64,000 nucleotides of DNA, taken from the NCBI GenBank assembly GCA_963082975.1, contig OY720344.1, forward strand, positions 35,084,033 to 35,148,032, given 5' to 3'. A program made the translations under genes and the position numbers. This document shows, piece after piece, positions 25,869 through 36,211 of this stretch. The notes under the pieces are model-generated. The model searched no databases. It was not told the origin of the DNA and worked only from the letters and a program-made list of their open reading frames with translations. Each line of letters opens with the position of its first letter. Position 1 is the stretch's first letter. This stretch comes from Labia minor. Its lineage: Eukaryota; Arthropoda; Insecta; Dermaptera; Spongiphoridae.

Positions 25869-26093
25869 ATTCAAGATACCCTGTTAGAATACAATGATAA
25901 CCCTGTACCTCATCTTGAATCACAAAAGAGAAATTCTGGAGTGATTCAAGATACCCTGTTAGAATACAATGATAACCCTGTACCTCATCTTGAATCACAA
26001 AAGAGAAATTCTGGAGTGATTCAAGATACCCTGTTAGAATACAATGATAACCCTGTACCTCATCTTGAATCACAAAAGAGAAATTCTGGAGTG
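25869..26093. repeat. Three tandem 75-bp units
   Basis: Units start at 25869, 25944 and 26019, each beginning ATTCAAGATACCCTGTTAGA and ending GAGAAATTCTGGAGTG. Each unit contains, inverted, the piece of the transposase-like region that encodes FSFVIQDEVQGYH. At 26094 the sequence switches to the opposite orientation (ATTCAAGATGAGGTACAGGG). Confidence 0.93.
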
Positions 26094-26198
26094 ATTCAAG
26101 ATGAGGTACAGGGTTATCATTGTATTCTAACAGGGTATCTTGAATCTTATAAACCATACAAACATCATGATTTAAGTCATCGGAAATTATACAATGTG
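26094..26198 (-). repeat. Inverted return copy of the inner unit up to the gap
   Basis: Reverse complement of about 25834-25938, so the strand turns back on itself before the gap. Confidence 0.85.
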
Positions 26199-26398
26199 NN
26201 NNNNNNNNNNNNNNNNNNNNNNNNNNNNNNNNNNNNNNNNNNNNNNNNNNNNNNNNNNNNNNNNNNNNNNNNNNNNNNNNNNNNNNNNNNNNNNNNNNNN
26301 NNNNNNNNNNNNNNNNNNNNNNNNNNNNNNNNNNNNNNNNNNNNNNNNNNNNNNNNNNNNNNNNNNNNNNNNNNNNNNNNNNNNNNNNNNNNNNNNNN
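26199..26398. other. Assembly gap of 200 N
   Basis: Exactly 200 undetermined bases at the centre of the palindrome. A round number suggests a placeholder of unknown true length. Frames reported across it are meaningless. Confidence 0.97.
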
Positions 26399-27408
26399 CC
26401 CTGTACCTCATCTTGAATCACAAAAGAGAAATTCTCGCTGAAGTCAATTGATTGATATAATGGCTTGATTTGGCGCGCAGTTATCCTTTAGACTTTTAAA
26501 ATAGCTCGACTAACTTTTTGCAATATAAGAATTTGGGATCAATTTTTCTATTTTTGTTGTTAGTTCATCAATAAATTCATCAATGGTTGAAGTTTGAGTT
26601 ATCATCTGTGTCCTGTCTGTAGCTACCCACTGTTTGAATTCGATCCTATCTTCTTCCTCATAGTTTTCAAACTTTGGTTGTAAGAATGCTGTTAAACTTT
26701 CCTTCGATGGACATTTTTAGGTAAAAATATTTTATTTAATATTAAAATGTCTAATTATTAACAAAATTCAGCCATTGAGACTCTCATATTGCTCATAATT
26801 AATGTGTTGTAACTTGCAGTGGTCTTAGTAAATAGAAGGAGGCAAATACACAAAACTTTTATTTATTTAAATTAAAGCCCATTTCATGTAGATAATTTAG
26901 GAAAAAAAAAGTTCTTGATTATCTCATTCCCTTGTCGTGATATTTCATTTTACGCTAAACTTTGTTTGTAATTTTAAAATTTTATAATATCCAACATATA
27001 ATTTTTTTAAAAATATTTTGGGGTCCGTTACATTTTTTTTACAATTCCTCATAGTTATAAGAACATGCCTTAAAAATTTCAACAAGATAGGAGGTTAAAT
27101 AAGTGAATGAGAAATTATTTTCTTCTCCAATACATGTTTTATTTGGACTTATCCGAGGCTCGGAAATTTAAAAACGCCAATCTTTAAACTGCCATTACTC
27201 AAAAACTATGTGAGATAAAAAATTAAAATTTGGTGGTGTTTTTCATGTTTATAAATAGAACATATTTACCAATTTTCATAAAAATCTGAGATTTTGGGTG
27301 AAACGGCCTGGATGAGTTGACGTGGAATGACCCTAAAGCTTAATATATATTTTAATATTAAATAAAAATTGCAATGCATTTAGTGAAATTGCATTGGATA
27401 AGCAGCCA

Positions 27409-28265
27409 ACATGTTGAGTAGCCAAATGTCAAATCAGAAAACTAATCAAGCTAGGACTTCGAAATTTGGTACACCGATATTATTCACAGTTTGTAGATTT
27501 CTATCAAAATTTCGTCAAAATCGGTTAACCGGAAGTGGTACTTTACCTACACTGGTTGCGTTTACCTTTCAAGTAAAATACCAGTTTGCTTCGAGATATT
27601 TGCTTCATATTTTGTATATAGATTTAAAAATATGAAAAAAATTGAGATACCAAATTTCATCATGATCTGACTACCGGAAGTGACATTTTACCTATACAAG
27701 TAGCGTTTCATTTTTACCGACCGACGATAGAAAGGGAGGTATTGTTTTCACACCAAATTTCACCTGTGGATATTTTTAGGTACATATCTCCACGAATCAT
27801 GAATTTTCTTAACAGAAAAAAGTATTTTTAGCATGATGTCTGTCCGTCCGTCCGTCCCTCCGTATAGATGTGTACAGCTTGAACGGCTAAACTGATTTTG
27901 ATGAAATTTGGTATATTTACTTAATGCATCAGTATGATGAATTGATCAACTTTTGGTGCAAATCCGGAAACCGGAAGTGCTAGTATTGCCGATCGAAGAG
28001 AGAGGAAGTGAAGGGTTATTTTCATATCAAATTTCACGTGAGGACATATCTCCACGTGTTATGCACTTTGTATTGGTTTTATCCTCGAGAAAAATCATCT
28101 TCATTAGTTTTTTCTTAATTGAAAATTTTATGACGTCACCCAGCACTTCATGACGTCACAGCCAGCCCTTATATATTATAAATAAAATAAAATTAAAAAT
28201 ATTTATATTATATCCATATCTGTTTTTTTACATTTAAAATATCAGTTAACCGGAAGTAGCACTTT

Positions 28266-28269
<4 letters not shown>
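27409..28269 (+). repeat. Modular CCGTCCGT dispersed repeat (right arm copy)
   Basis: Exact inverted counterpart of 23865-24725, with TGTCCGTCCGTCCGTCC near 27840. Confidence 0.8.

Positions 28270-28302
<33 letters not shown>
28270..28302. repeat. (TA)n microsatellite in right arm
   Basis: Mirror copy of 23832-23864, same length. Confidence 0.95.
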
Positions 28303-28304
<2 letters not shown>

Positions 28305-29763
28305 GTTACCAAATATCAAATTTGACACCAATAAACTAACACGAACTGGCTCTTTATCAATACCAAGTTTACACATTCTAAATATTCATTCACAACTCTG
28401 TATACCTATTTATATGCGGGAAAGTCTAGGGGAGGACACTCCCGATTTTTTTTTAAGTTTGGTTTTTAGTTTAAAAATATATAAAAGAAATATATTGACA
28501 TGTGATTTTTATATCAATGTTAAAATACCAATGTAATTAAAACTTTTGGAAGGGAGTGATGAAAAAACAATTTATTTTTATTTTAGCCCAAGCCCATCCA
28601 ATATTTTTTAACATGTTTTTCTAATCTCTAAAGGAAATTGATGTTTTAATGAAACCATTCCCTGAATAAGTTTCCAACTTTAAACATTCATTTAGTAAAG
28701 TCCTAATTAATGATATCATCTTTTTCTCTCTTTAATTCAAATCGAATAAGTACACAATACTAAAAAGTGATGATAAGTCAATTATTTGAAGTTAATGAGG
28801 TTTTTTTGTATTCTCTGAGCAAATTAATTTCTGAATTTTCAAATTCAATCAAAATTATAGATTTCAAAAAAAAAAAAAATTATTTAAAATCAAATATTCC
28901 AAAATTCATTTAATTTATATTTAGTTAAAAATTTGTTCATTTATTCAGTTATCACTGAAATAGAATAAGATAAGAGACACGAAGTAGGAACACGTGGGAG
29001 TTCAGGTAAAATACATTATTTATTAATTTAGAGGAGGATAGATGGAGATATTATAGTTCAAAAAAGATCAGAGGTGATTTTGATTCTCATAGATAATTTA
29101 TTTTAACTTGTTATTTACTAAATAATCTACAGAACAAATAAGTAAAGACTCTGGTATTATTATATCTGCTATTCGAATTAATTCTTAGAAAATAGCACAA
29201 GGACAAAATAGTAAAACGATATAATAGTAAAGAACAACAAAAATATAGTTTAATATTTTCTTTATATAATATTTACAAAGTAAAAAATCAATGTTAAATT
29301 AGTAAAAAAAAAAAGAATGAGATTATATAAATAATGATAAATAATTTAATAAATCCTAAAAATAAATATTTTAAGGATAATGTCAAATCGCCTTTCAAGG
29401 AATGTCTGGTGTTATGGGTTTAGTTTCAGAATATAGTTTATGCTTTATTTTTTTTATTTATTTATTCATCAACAATATTAATATTAAAATTATTTATATG
29501 TAGTCTTTTTAAAGAAATTAATTTAATGCAGGCATTCGATGTAAAATTTTAAATTTATATTGTTTATATATATATAAGTAAATTAAAATTAATCTAAGAA
29601 ATAGAAACCTTAATAAGAATATTTTTAATATTTAAGAAACTCACATTGATAAAAAATTTTAAGAAAACTTTTTTCTTTCTCAACTGAGACAGCTTCTGAT
29701 AATGGTGTAACAACTGAAATGCAAATATATCAATTGAAATTTCACTGAATATTTTTATATAAA

Positions 29764-30210
29764 CAGGGTATCTTGAATCTTATAAACCATAAAGAAGAGG
29801 GATAGGATCGAATTCAAACAGTGGGTAGCTACAGACAGGACACAGATGATAACTCAAACTTCAACCATTGATGAATTTATTGATGAACTAACAACAAAAA
29901 TAGAAAAATTGATCCCAAATTCTTATATTGCAAAAAGTTAGTCGAGCTATTTTAAAAGTCTAAAGGATAACTGCGCGCCAAATCAAGCCATTATATCAAT
30001 CAATTGACTTCAGCGAGAATTTCTCTTTTGTGATTCAAGATGAGGTACAGGGTTATCATTGGACCTCAGACTCCTGCACTGTTCACCCAGTAATAATTAA
30101 CAAGAGTGTTGATGACAAAAAAATAGTCTCATCACATTGTATAATTTCCGATGACTTAAATCATGATGTTTGTATGGTTTATAAGATTCAAGATACCCTG
30201 TTAGAATACA
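29764..30210 (+). repeat. Third copy of the transposase-like segment (direct)
   Basis: From about 29795 it repeats 25478-25868 at a constant offset of 4317, with small changes at its start (AAAGAAGAGGGATAGG against GAGGAAGAAGATAGG). It retains the TAG after AKS. Before it, 29764-29790 is an out-of-place piece of the inner unit. Confidence 0.85.
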
Positions 30211-31162
30211 ATGATAACCCTGTACCTCATCTTGAATCACAAAAGAGAAATTCTCGCTGAAGTCAATTGATTGATATAATGGCTTGATTTGGCGCGCAGT
30301 TATCCTTTAGACTTTTAAAATAGCTCGACTGACTTTTTGCAATATAAGAATTTGGGATCAATTTTTCTATTTTTGTTGTTAGTTCATCAATAAATTCATC
30401 AATGGTTGAAGTTTGAGTTATCATCTGTGTCCTGTCTGTAGCTACCCACTGTTTGAATTCGATCCTATCTTCTTCCTCATAGTTTTCAAACTTTGGTTGT
30501 AAGAATGCTGTTAAACTTTCCTTCGATGGACATTTTTAGGTAAAAATATTTTATTTAATATTAAAATGTCTAATTATTAACAAAATTCAGCCATTGAGAC
30601 TCTCATATTGCTCATAATTAATGTGTTGTAACTTGCAGTGGTCTTAGTAAATAGAAGGAGGCAAATACACAAAACTTTTATTTATTTAAATTAAAGCCCA
30701 TTTCATGTAGATAATTTAGGAAAAAAAAAGTTCTTGATTATCTCATTCCCTTGTCGTGATATTTCATTTTACGCTAAACTTTGTTTGTAATTTTAAAATT
30801 TTATAATATCCAACATATAATTTTTTTAAAAATATTTTGGGGTCCGTTACATTTTTTTTACAATTCCTCATAGTTATAAGAACATGCCTTAAAAATTTCA
30901 ACAAGATAGGAGGTTAAATAAGTGAATGAGAAATTATTTTCTTCTCCAATACATGTTTTATTTGGACTTATCCGAGGCTCGGAAATTTAAAAACGCCAAT
31001 CTTTAAACTGCCATTACTCAAAAACTATGTGAGATAAAAAATTAAAATTTGGTGGTGTTTTTCATGTTTATAAATAGAACATATTTACCAATTTTCATAA
31101 AAATCTGAGATTTTGGGTGAAAAAATGACTATTTTCTGGTTGAATTGACGTGGAATGACCCT
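30211..31162 (-). repeat. Fourth copy of the element half (inverted), ending at the element terminus
   Basis: From about 30218 to 31116 it repeats 26399-27297 at an offset of 3819. It differs in two telling ways. The codon after AKS is CAG (30330-30332 region on the minus strand), not TAG. Its terminal 46 bases read AAATGACTATTTTCTGG… rather than the CGGCCTGGATGAG version before the shared TTGACGTGGAATGACCCT. Sequence after 31162 is unrelated to the arms. Confidence 0.85.
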
Positions 31163-33600
31163 TTAATCACACCTGCAACATATGTCGCCATTTCTCTTTT
31201 CAATTGTCAATAGAAAAAATATTAAAAATTAATTAAAATTTAATGAAATTTTAATTTTTACAATTTCTAATTGATTAAAAATATATTTTCCGAATAAGTA
31301 TATGTAAAATCTTTAAATCATTGAAAACGTTGAATTATATTGTTCAAGTAGAATTAGAAGAAATTATAGGAATTAAAGTGGGAGGTACTTATAAATAATG
31401 ATCTAAATAAAAATGGCCATGGTTAATTTTAATGTAACGTTTAACATTTGGAGGTAGGTGAGCTAATCAATTAAGATTAAAATAATTGACGATAATGAAG
31501 TTTTAATTTAAATTGAAAACGTTTCTCTTTTTAAAGCAAACAAAATAATTATTATTATGACAAGCGTTATCGTCATTAGCCGTTCATTATTCTTTGAATG
31601 TTGTTTGTTTTTTTACAATTTTTGACTATTTTCAATGAATGAGAGTAAATTCAAAGAAAACATTTGTGTTTCCTGCAATTCATTAATATAATTATTAGTT
31701 AGTTTATTTAATTATTATTGTTGTATGAAAAAGATGAGTATTCGGTTAATTTCTTTGATGTATGAAATTATTTTTAATTATAATGATCGATGTCATTACA
31801 TACAAAGAATGTTCTTATATATCATACATTCTTTTGTTAAAATTCTGGAATTCTTCTTGAGAATTATTTAGTTACATATGTTTACATTTTATTGTGTTAT
31901 TAGACATGGCAGTTAATTCCAATTTTAATTATTTAATGATTATATATATATATATATATATATATAATGCCTTAATATATATTTAATTTTATGTTTATAT
32001 AATATTTTAATAAATTGATGTATGAAATGAAAATATTAAATACTCATTACCATATAGTTTTAATCAAATTGTAGGTGGAAAGCATTAAAAATAGCATCTA
32101 CTAATTGAAAATTCACGAATGTAATTACTAACTGATAGGCAAAACCAAATCGAAAACACGAATGTTCTGGTCGTATCAACTACTCGTACATTCATTCATT
32201 AACCTATCCCATTCTCATGCCAAATGAATCGCAATTCTCTTTCCCTCTATTGCTCTCTCACTCTCACAAATAAATATATAAAATATAATTTTGTATTATT
32301 ATTTGAAAACCTTTAATTAAATAACATATTATACTTACTAAAGAGGAAAATAAAAATAATAATAATTTAAAATATTATTAATTTTCAAATCAAATTACAA
32401 TTAATTAACTTTGGGTAAAATATGAGTTTAACTAAAGTAAAAATATTTGGTTATAAATTTATTCATTATAATAAATGAGAAATTCAAACAAAAACTCTTC
32501 CCTCCCCTCCTGTAACTAGCTATAATTCATAAATTGTTATTTACTCTAAGATTTATTACATAAATGATAGTCAGTGAACAATACATCAATTATATATATT
32601 TAATTGTTCCATTTTGTGTAGGATTTAAAGAGAAATGAACTTTGACTTTCATGAATAAACATCTATCTCGAATGGACCGATTTATTCTGAAAACATCCAC
32701 TGGGATAGAGATTTGGACTACAAATAGAAAATGAAAATTGAGATAAAGAATGACTGACAATAGCCATTAAATTCAGAGCGTATCATGCATAGAAATCTTT
32801 TTCAGTGAACCGGTTGCTTGTGGTTGGATTTAACGTGTCCTTTGCGTTTCCAATGAGACGGGACCATTGACGCTCTTCTACTAACAACTAAATCCCACCG
32901 TCTTATCATAAGAAATTGCTTTTTTAACTATAAAATCCTTGGATTCAATATATACCATTTTTCACAATTAAATGGAATATATTACATAACTAAAAACAAT
33001 GGTAATTATTTTAGTTGATTTTTGAATATAATTCATAAAGTATTTAAATTTTAATTAAATTAATAAATCAATGCTTTTAATTAGTCTTTGTTGTTTGTCT
33101 TTTTGTTTTTACTTGATTTCGGGAAGTAAATCAATTTTAGCCAGTATTTTCATTAATTATATAATTATTAAATCTTTAAACTAAGTGCATTTGGCACTTA
33201 ATTAACCTGAATCAGAAATACTCGGTTATTAAAATATTAACATTAATAATAAACTCTCTCCTAAGTGTTTAAATTTAAATTAATATTATTAATATAAGAA
33301 TTTATTTTTTTCAATTTTATTTTTAGTTTTATATTTTTATTTAGATCTTTTTACTTTTTACAATGTTATCCATTATACTTTGTTCCCAGCAAGCTTTTTT
33401 ATGTGAATGTGTGCTTTCTTTGCACTAAATTATTCATTTTTTTAAATAATAATTTCTTTTGGAAAATCTAGCTGATTAGAATCTAAATTTTCACAATTTT
33501 TCTCTTTGAAATACTTCTAAAATTGATTTATATTTATATTATATATTTGTATTTTGGAATAAGTAAAATTTTCTTAAATAAATTAAAACAAAATAACTAA
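31163..33600. other. AT-rich stretch, nothing recognised
   Basis: A (TA)n microsatellite lies at 31940-31966. A slightly GC-richer unique patch at 32640-32900 shows no coding signature. No gene seen. Confidence 0.4.
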
Positions 33601-33602
33601 AT

Positions 33603-34868
33603 ATTAAAAGAACAAATTATCCTAAAATATTTTTTTTTCATTTCTTTAAATTATGTATTGCAACTATCGGGGACAATAAGAATATTTTTCAAATTTTTAT
33701 TTTTATAAACTATAAAGGTTGGCTTGTTATACATAAATTAGATTGAAATTAATTGTGTCAAAAATCAACATTTCAATTCATTCTTATTTACTCATGGCTA
33801 ACTTAATTATCATATAAAATTAAAATTTATAATAGTAAAAGTAAATATTAAATAAATTAATTAAATAAAAAATTTATACTATAAAATAAACGAGTAATAA
33901 ACGAGTAATAATAATAAATAAATAGTTCAGATAGAAAGAAATTATAAATAAAATAATTATATTAATAAATATAGCATTAAATAACAAATAATATAGATTG
34001 ATAAATAGAAGCCAAGAAATTTAAAAACTAAGTATGTTAAAGGAGAAATTATTAATAAAATAAATATTAAAATCGAGAATATAAGACTAATCCTTTTATT
34101 GTGTGGTACTAACATAATGTGAAATCAAAATTAGAAAAAAACAAAAATTATAGAAAATAAATTAAAATTATAGAGGTTTCTACAATACAATGAATTTCAA
34201 TTAAAAATGAAATAATATTCTTTAATATTGAAGTGAAGCTTTGTATCATTTTCACCTAGAGCAGCAAGATCGACATTACTTGGCGGGGGCCGGAGACAAA
34301 AAAAAACCCCAATAAATTATTAAACATTAAATATATTATGAACACTACGCATGTATTATGCAACATGTCTTTTTTGTGTCCGTATATCAAAAACTCGTTT
34401 CAGTGTTGTAGCGATTAATATATGTATAATATTTATATATTTAACTTAACATTAAACAACTCTTCCATAGAAAATTTGGGATATGAATAAAATGATATTG
34501 TTCTATTGGCGGGCCGCACAAATGTGTTCAGCGGGACGCGGTTTGTTCATCCCTGACCAAAAGGATAAGCAATTACAGCGGTCGGGCTACCAGGGTAAAT
34601 TGCTTTAAATATATCATCAATGAAATGGTTTATTACTTATTTTTAAAATGTTCTTTTCTATAAACAATTATAAAATTTTTACTATAATAACAAAAATATA
34701 ATGATAACATTAATAAAAGCAACAAAATGTGTATGTGCACTTTCCTTCCAGTCAATTAATCTTATTTTTTTTTAAATAATATTTTTCTTTAATATACTCG
34801 CTCCCGTCCCCTTTCTCCAATGAGCTCGAGTCCCCCAGGAACAGCACTCCACAGATTGAGAATCGCTA
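33603..34868. mobile_element. hAT-like non-autonomous element, copy 1 (with nested insertion)
   Basis: It aligns along its length with 59730-60781. Shared phrases include CAACTATCGG, ATAATAGTAAAAGTAAATAT, GGTACTAACATAAT, the GGTAAATTG block and the end GATTGAGAATCGCTAA. The right end resembles hAT termini (CAGNGATTCTCAA type) in reverse. No transposase frame remains. The extreme left end is not found in this copy, and a separate hAT insertion (34262-34555) interrupts it. Confidence 0.65.
34262..34555. mobile_element. Nested hAT insertion (about 294 bp)
   Basis: This segment is absent from the related copy at about 60480-60510. It begins CAGCAAGATCGAC and ends GTTTGTTCATCCCTG, that is CAGGGATGAACAAAC inward, a typical hAT end. 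Flanks ACCTAGAG (34254-34261) and ACCAAAAG (34556-34563) agree at six of eight positions, compatible with an old 8-bp duplication. GCGGG motifs occur near both ends. Confidence 0.55.
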
Positions 34869-35308
34869 AAATATAATATAAAATTAATTTACAGATTAAA
34901 TTGAAAAAAAAAGAAAGAAAATAAAAATATAGAAAAAATATGTAAATTAGAGTAGAGGTAACAATATAAAGGGTTACTAGAGCAGTTCAATAAATTCGTG
35001 ATTTTTTGAAGGAAACACAGGTTTTTGAATAAAAAATTATTATATTTTTCAATGTAGTCTCCTTAGAGCTCTATTCACTTCGTTCAACATTTTTCCAATT
35101 TTTTTATCCTTTCAAAAAAATACGATTTGTCGAGGACATCAAAATAGATATTTCTTTGCGAGTTGATTTAATTGTTGAAGTCAGATCAGCTGCAGCAAGT
35201 GCTCGTCATCGAGCCATGGGAGCGTGGGAGTATTAGGACCACGACACTTCCGTCAGGAAGTTATCGACTAGGAAGAAGAGTCAGATCTTCAGGCTTGGAA
35301 ACAAGAAA
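34869..35308. other. Spacer flanking the mariner insertion
   Basis: The stretch 34975-35308 has AGAGCAGTTCAATAAATTCG, whose mirror (AAAAATCACGGGCTTAATTGACCTGCTCT) occurs at 36436-36464. It may be part of an older terminal-inverted-repeat element into which the mariner inserted. No gene seen. Confidence 0.35.
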
Positions 35309-35507
35309 TACGAGGTAGGGTCAAAAAGTTCGCGGAATGGTCGCTTATAGTCAAGTATTTCTTAGCTGAAAGGGAAATTTTTGTTTGTGAGGTTGGCATA
35401 ACTGGTAGTGAATGTGCTTTTGAGGTTAGCAGGCAGTTGTAGTTGGTTCCGTGCGTTCGGTGTTTAATATTGTAGATCGTAGTTTCTTTCTTTCGTCGGA
35501 TTGTGCA

Positions 35508-35999
35508 ATGTCGTCATTAGAGCAGCGTGGCAATATTAAATTCTGTGTGTTGCTGGAGAAATCACCCTCGGAGACTCTTGAGATGCTAAAAAAAGCATAC
35601 GGAAATTCTGCGATGAAGAAAACAGCAGTTTACGAGTGGCATAAGCGTTTTCGCGACGGTCGCACAACAATTGATGATGACGTTCGGACTGGGCGGCCTT
35701 CCACTACAGACGACAATGTTGAGCGCGTTCGACAAATTGTGCGTGCGGACAGACGAACAACCATCAATAATATTGCCTCTGAAGTTGGTATTTCACATGG
35801 GAGTGTTCACAGCATTCTTCATAATGACTTGAACATGCATCGTGTTTGCTTGCACTTTGTTCCAAAAATGTTATCCCCTGAGCAAAAGGAAATGAGAGTG
35901 ACCCTGTCCAGGGACTTGATTGAAATGGCTGATGCAGATGACAGCTTCCTACCTGTTTCCAAGGTTAAAAATGGCATTGAAGGGACATCGTTTTGCTGA
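35508..35999 (+). pseudogene. Mariner transposase, N-terminal DNA-binding part
   Basis: I chose the ATG at 35508 (MSSLEQRGNIKFCVLLEKSP) because known mariner transposases start near such a sequence; the longer frame from 35451 extends into the untranslated leader. It encodes the first helix-turn-helix (AVYEWHKRFRDGR), the GRP hinge (DVRTGRPSTT), and a second helix-turn-helix (NNIASEVGISHGSVHSILHN). It stops being mariner-like after DADDSFL, just before where the first catalytic Asp block should appear. The three catalytic acidic residues are missing, so the protein could bind DNA but not transpose. Confidence 0.92.
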
Positions 36000-36138
36000 T
36001 TCGTCAGAGGTGATTGAGAATGCGACGGAGCGGCTGAAGGAACTTTCAAAAAACGGCTTTCAAGAGTGTCTCCAACAATTATATGAACGGTGGAATAAAT
36101 GTGTAGATGCAGGAGGAGAGTATTTTGAAGGGAAATAA
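35944..36138 (+). pseudogene. Mariner transposase C-terminal remnant
   Basis: In another frame the sequence reads YLFPRLKMALKGHRF, then a KELSKNGFQECLQQLYERW segment, then KCVDAGGEYFEGK and TAA at 36136-36138. This is the normal C-terminus of SETMAR/mariner-type transposases, after the D34D catalytic core. It is joined to the N-terminal part by an internal deletion with a frameshift at about 35944-35970. Confidence 0.9.
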
Positions 36139-36211
36139 TGTAAGAATGTTATAAATATTTTTAATAAATTTTTAATAACCAATTCCGCGAACTTTTTGAC
36201 CCTACCTCGTA

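Larger units (their letters stand above)
26399..29763 (-). repeat. Right arm of the 3.4-kb palindrome
   Basis: Inverted copy of 22371-25735. Identity stops exactly after TTTATATAAA at 29763. The left arm continues with AAATATTC (reading outward) but the right arm runs into CAGGGTATCTTGAATC, a piece of the inner repeat unit. Confidence 0.93.
35311..36209 (+). mobile_element. Internally deleted mariner with intact ends
   Basis: Both ends carry a perfect 28-bp terminal inverted repeat starting CGAGGTAGGGTCAAAAAG (35311-35338 and inverted 36182-36209), flanked by TA at 35309-35310 and 36210-36211, the mariner target duplication. The 899-bp length is short of the usual 1.3 kb because the catalytic region of the transposase is deleted. 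Ends and N-terminal frame are well preserved, which suggests recent mobility. Confidence 0.95.

Noticed and set aside
25713-26451. Long open frames through the palindrome centre (242, 213, 85 and 74 codons)
   Set aside because: They run through 200 unknown bases, and outside the gap consist of repeated 75-bp units read in both directions. They are not genes.
22371-31162. CRISPR-like array or bacterial inverted-repeat system
   Set aside because: Repeat unit length, absence of unique spacers and the eukaryotic context exclude it.
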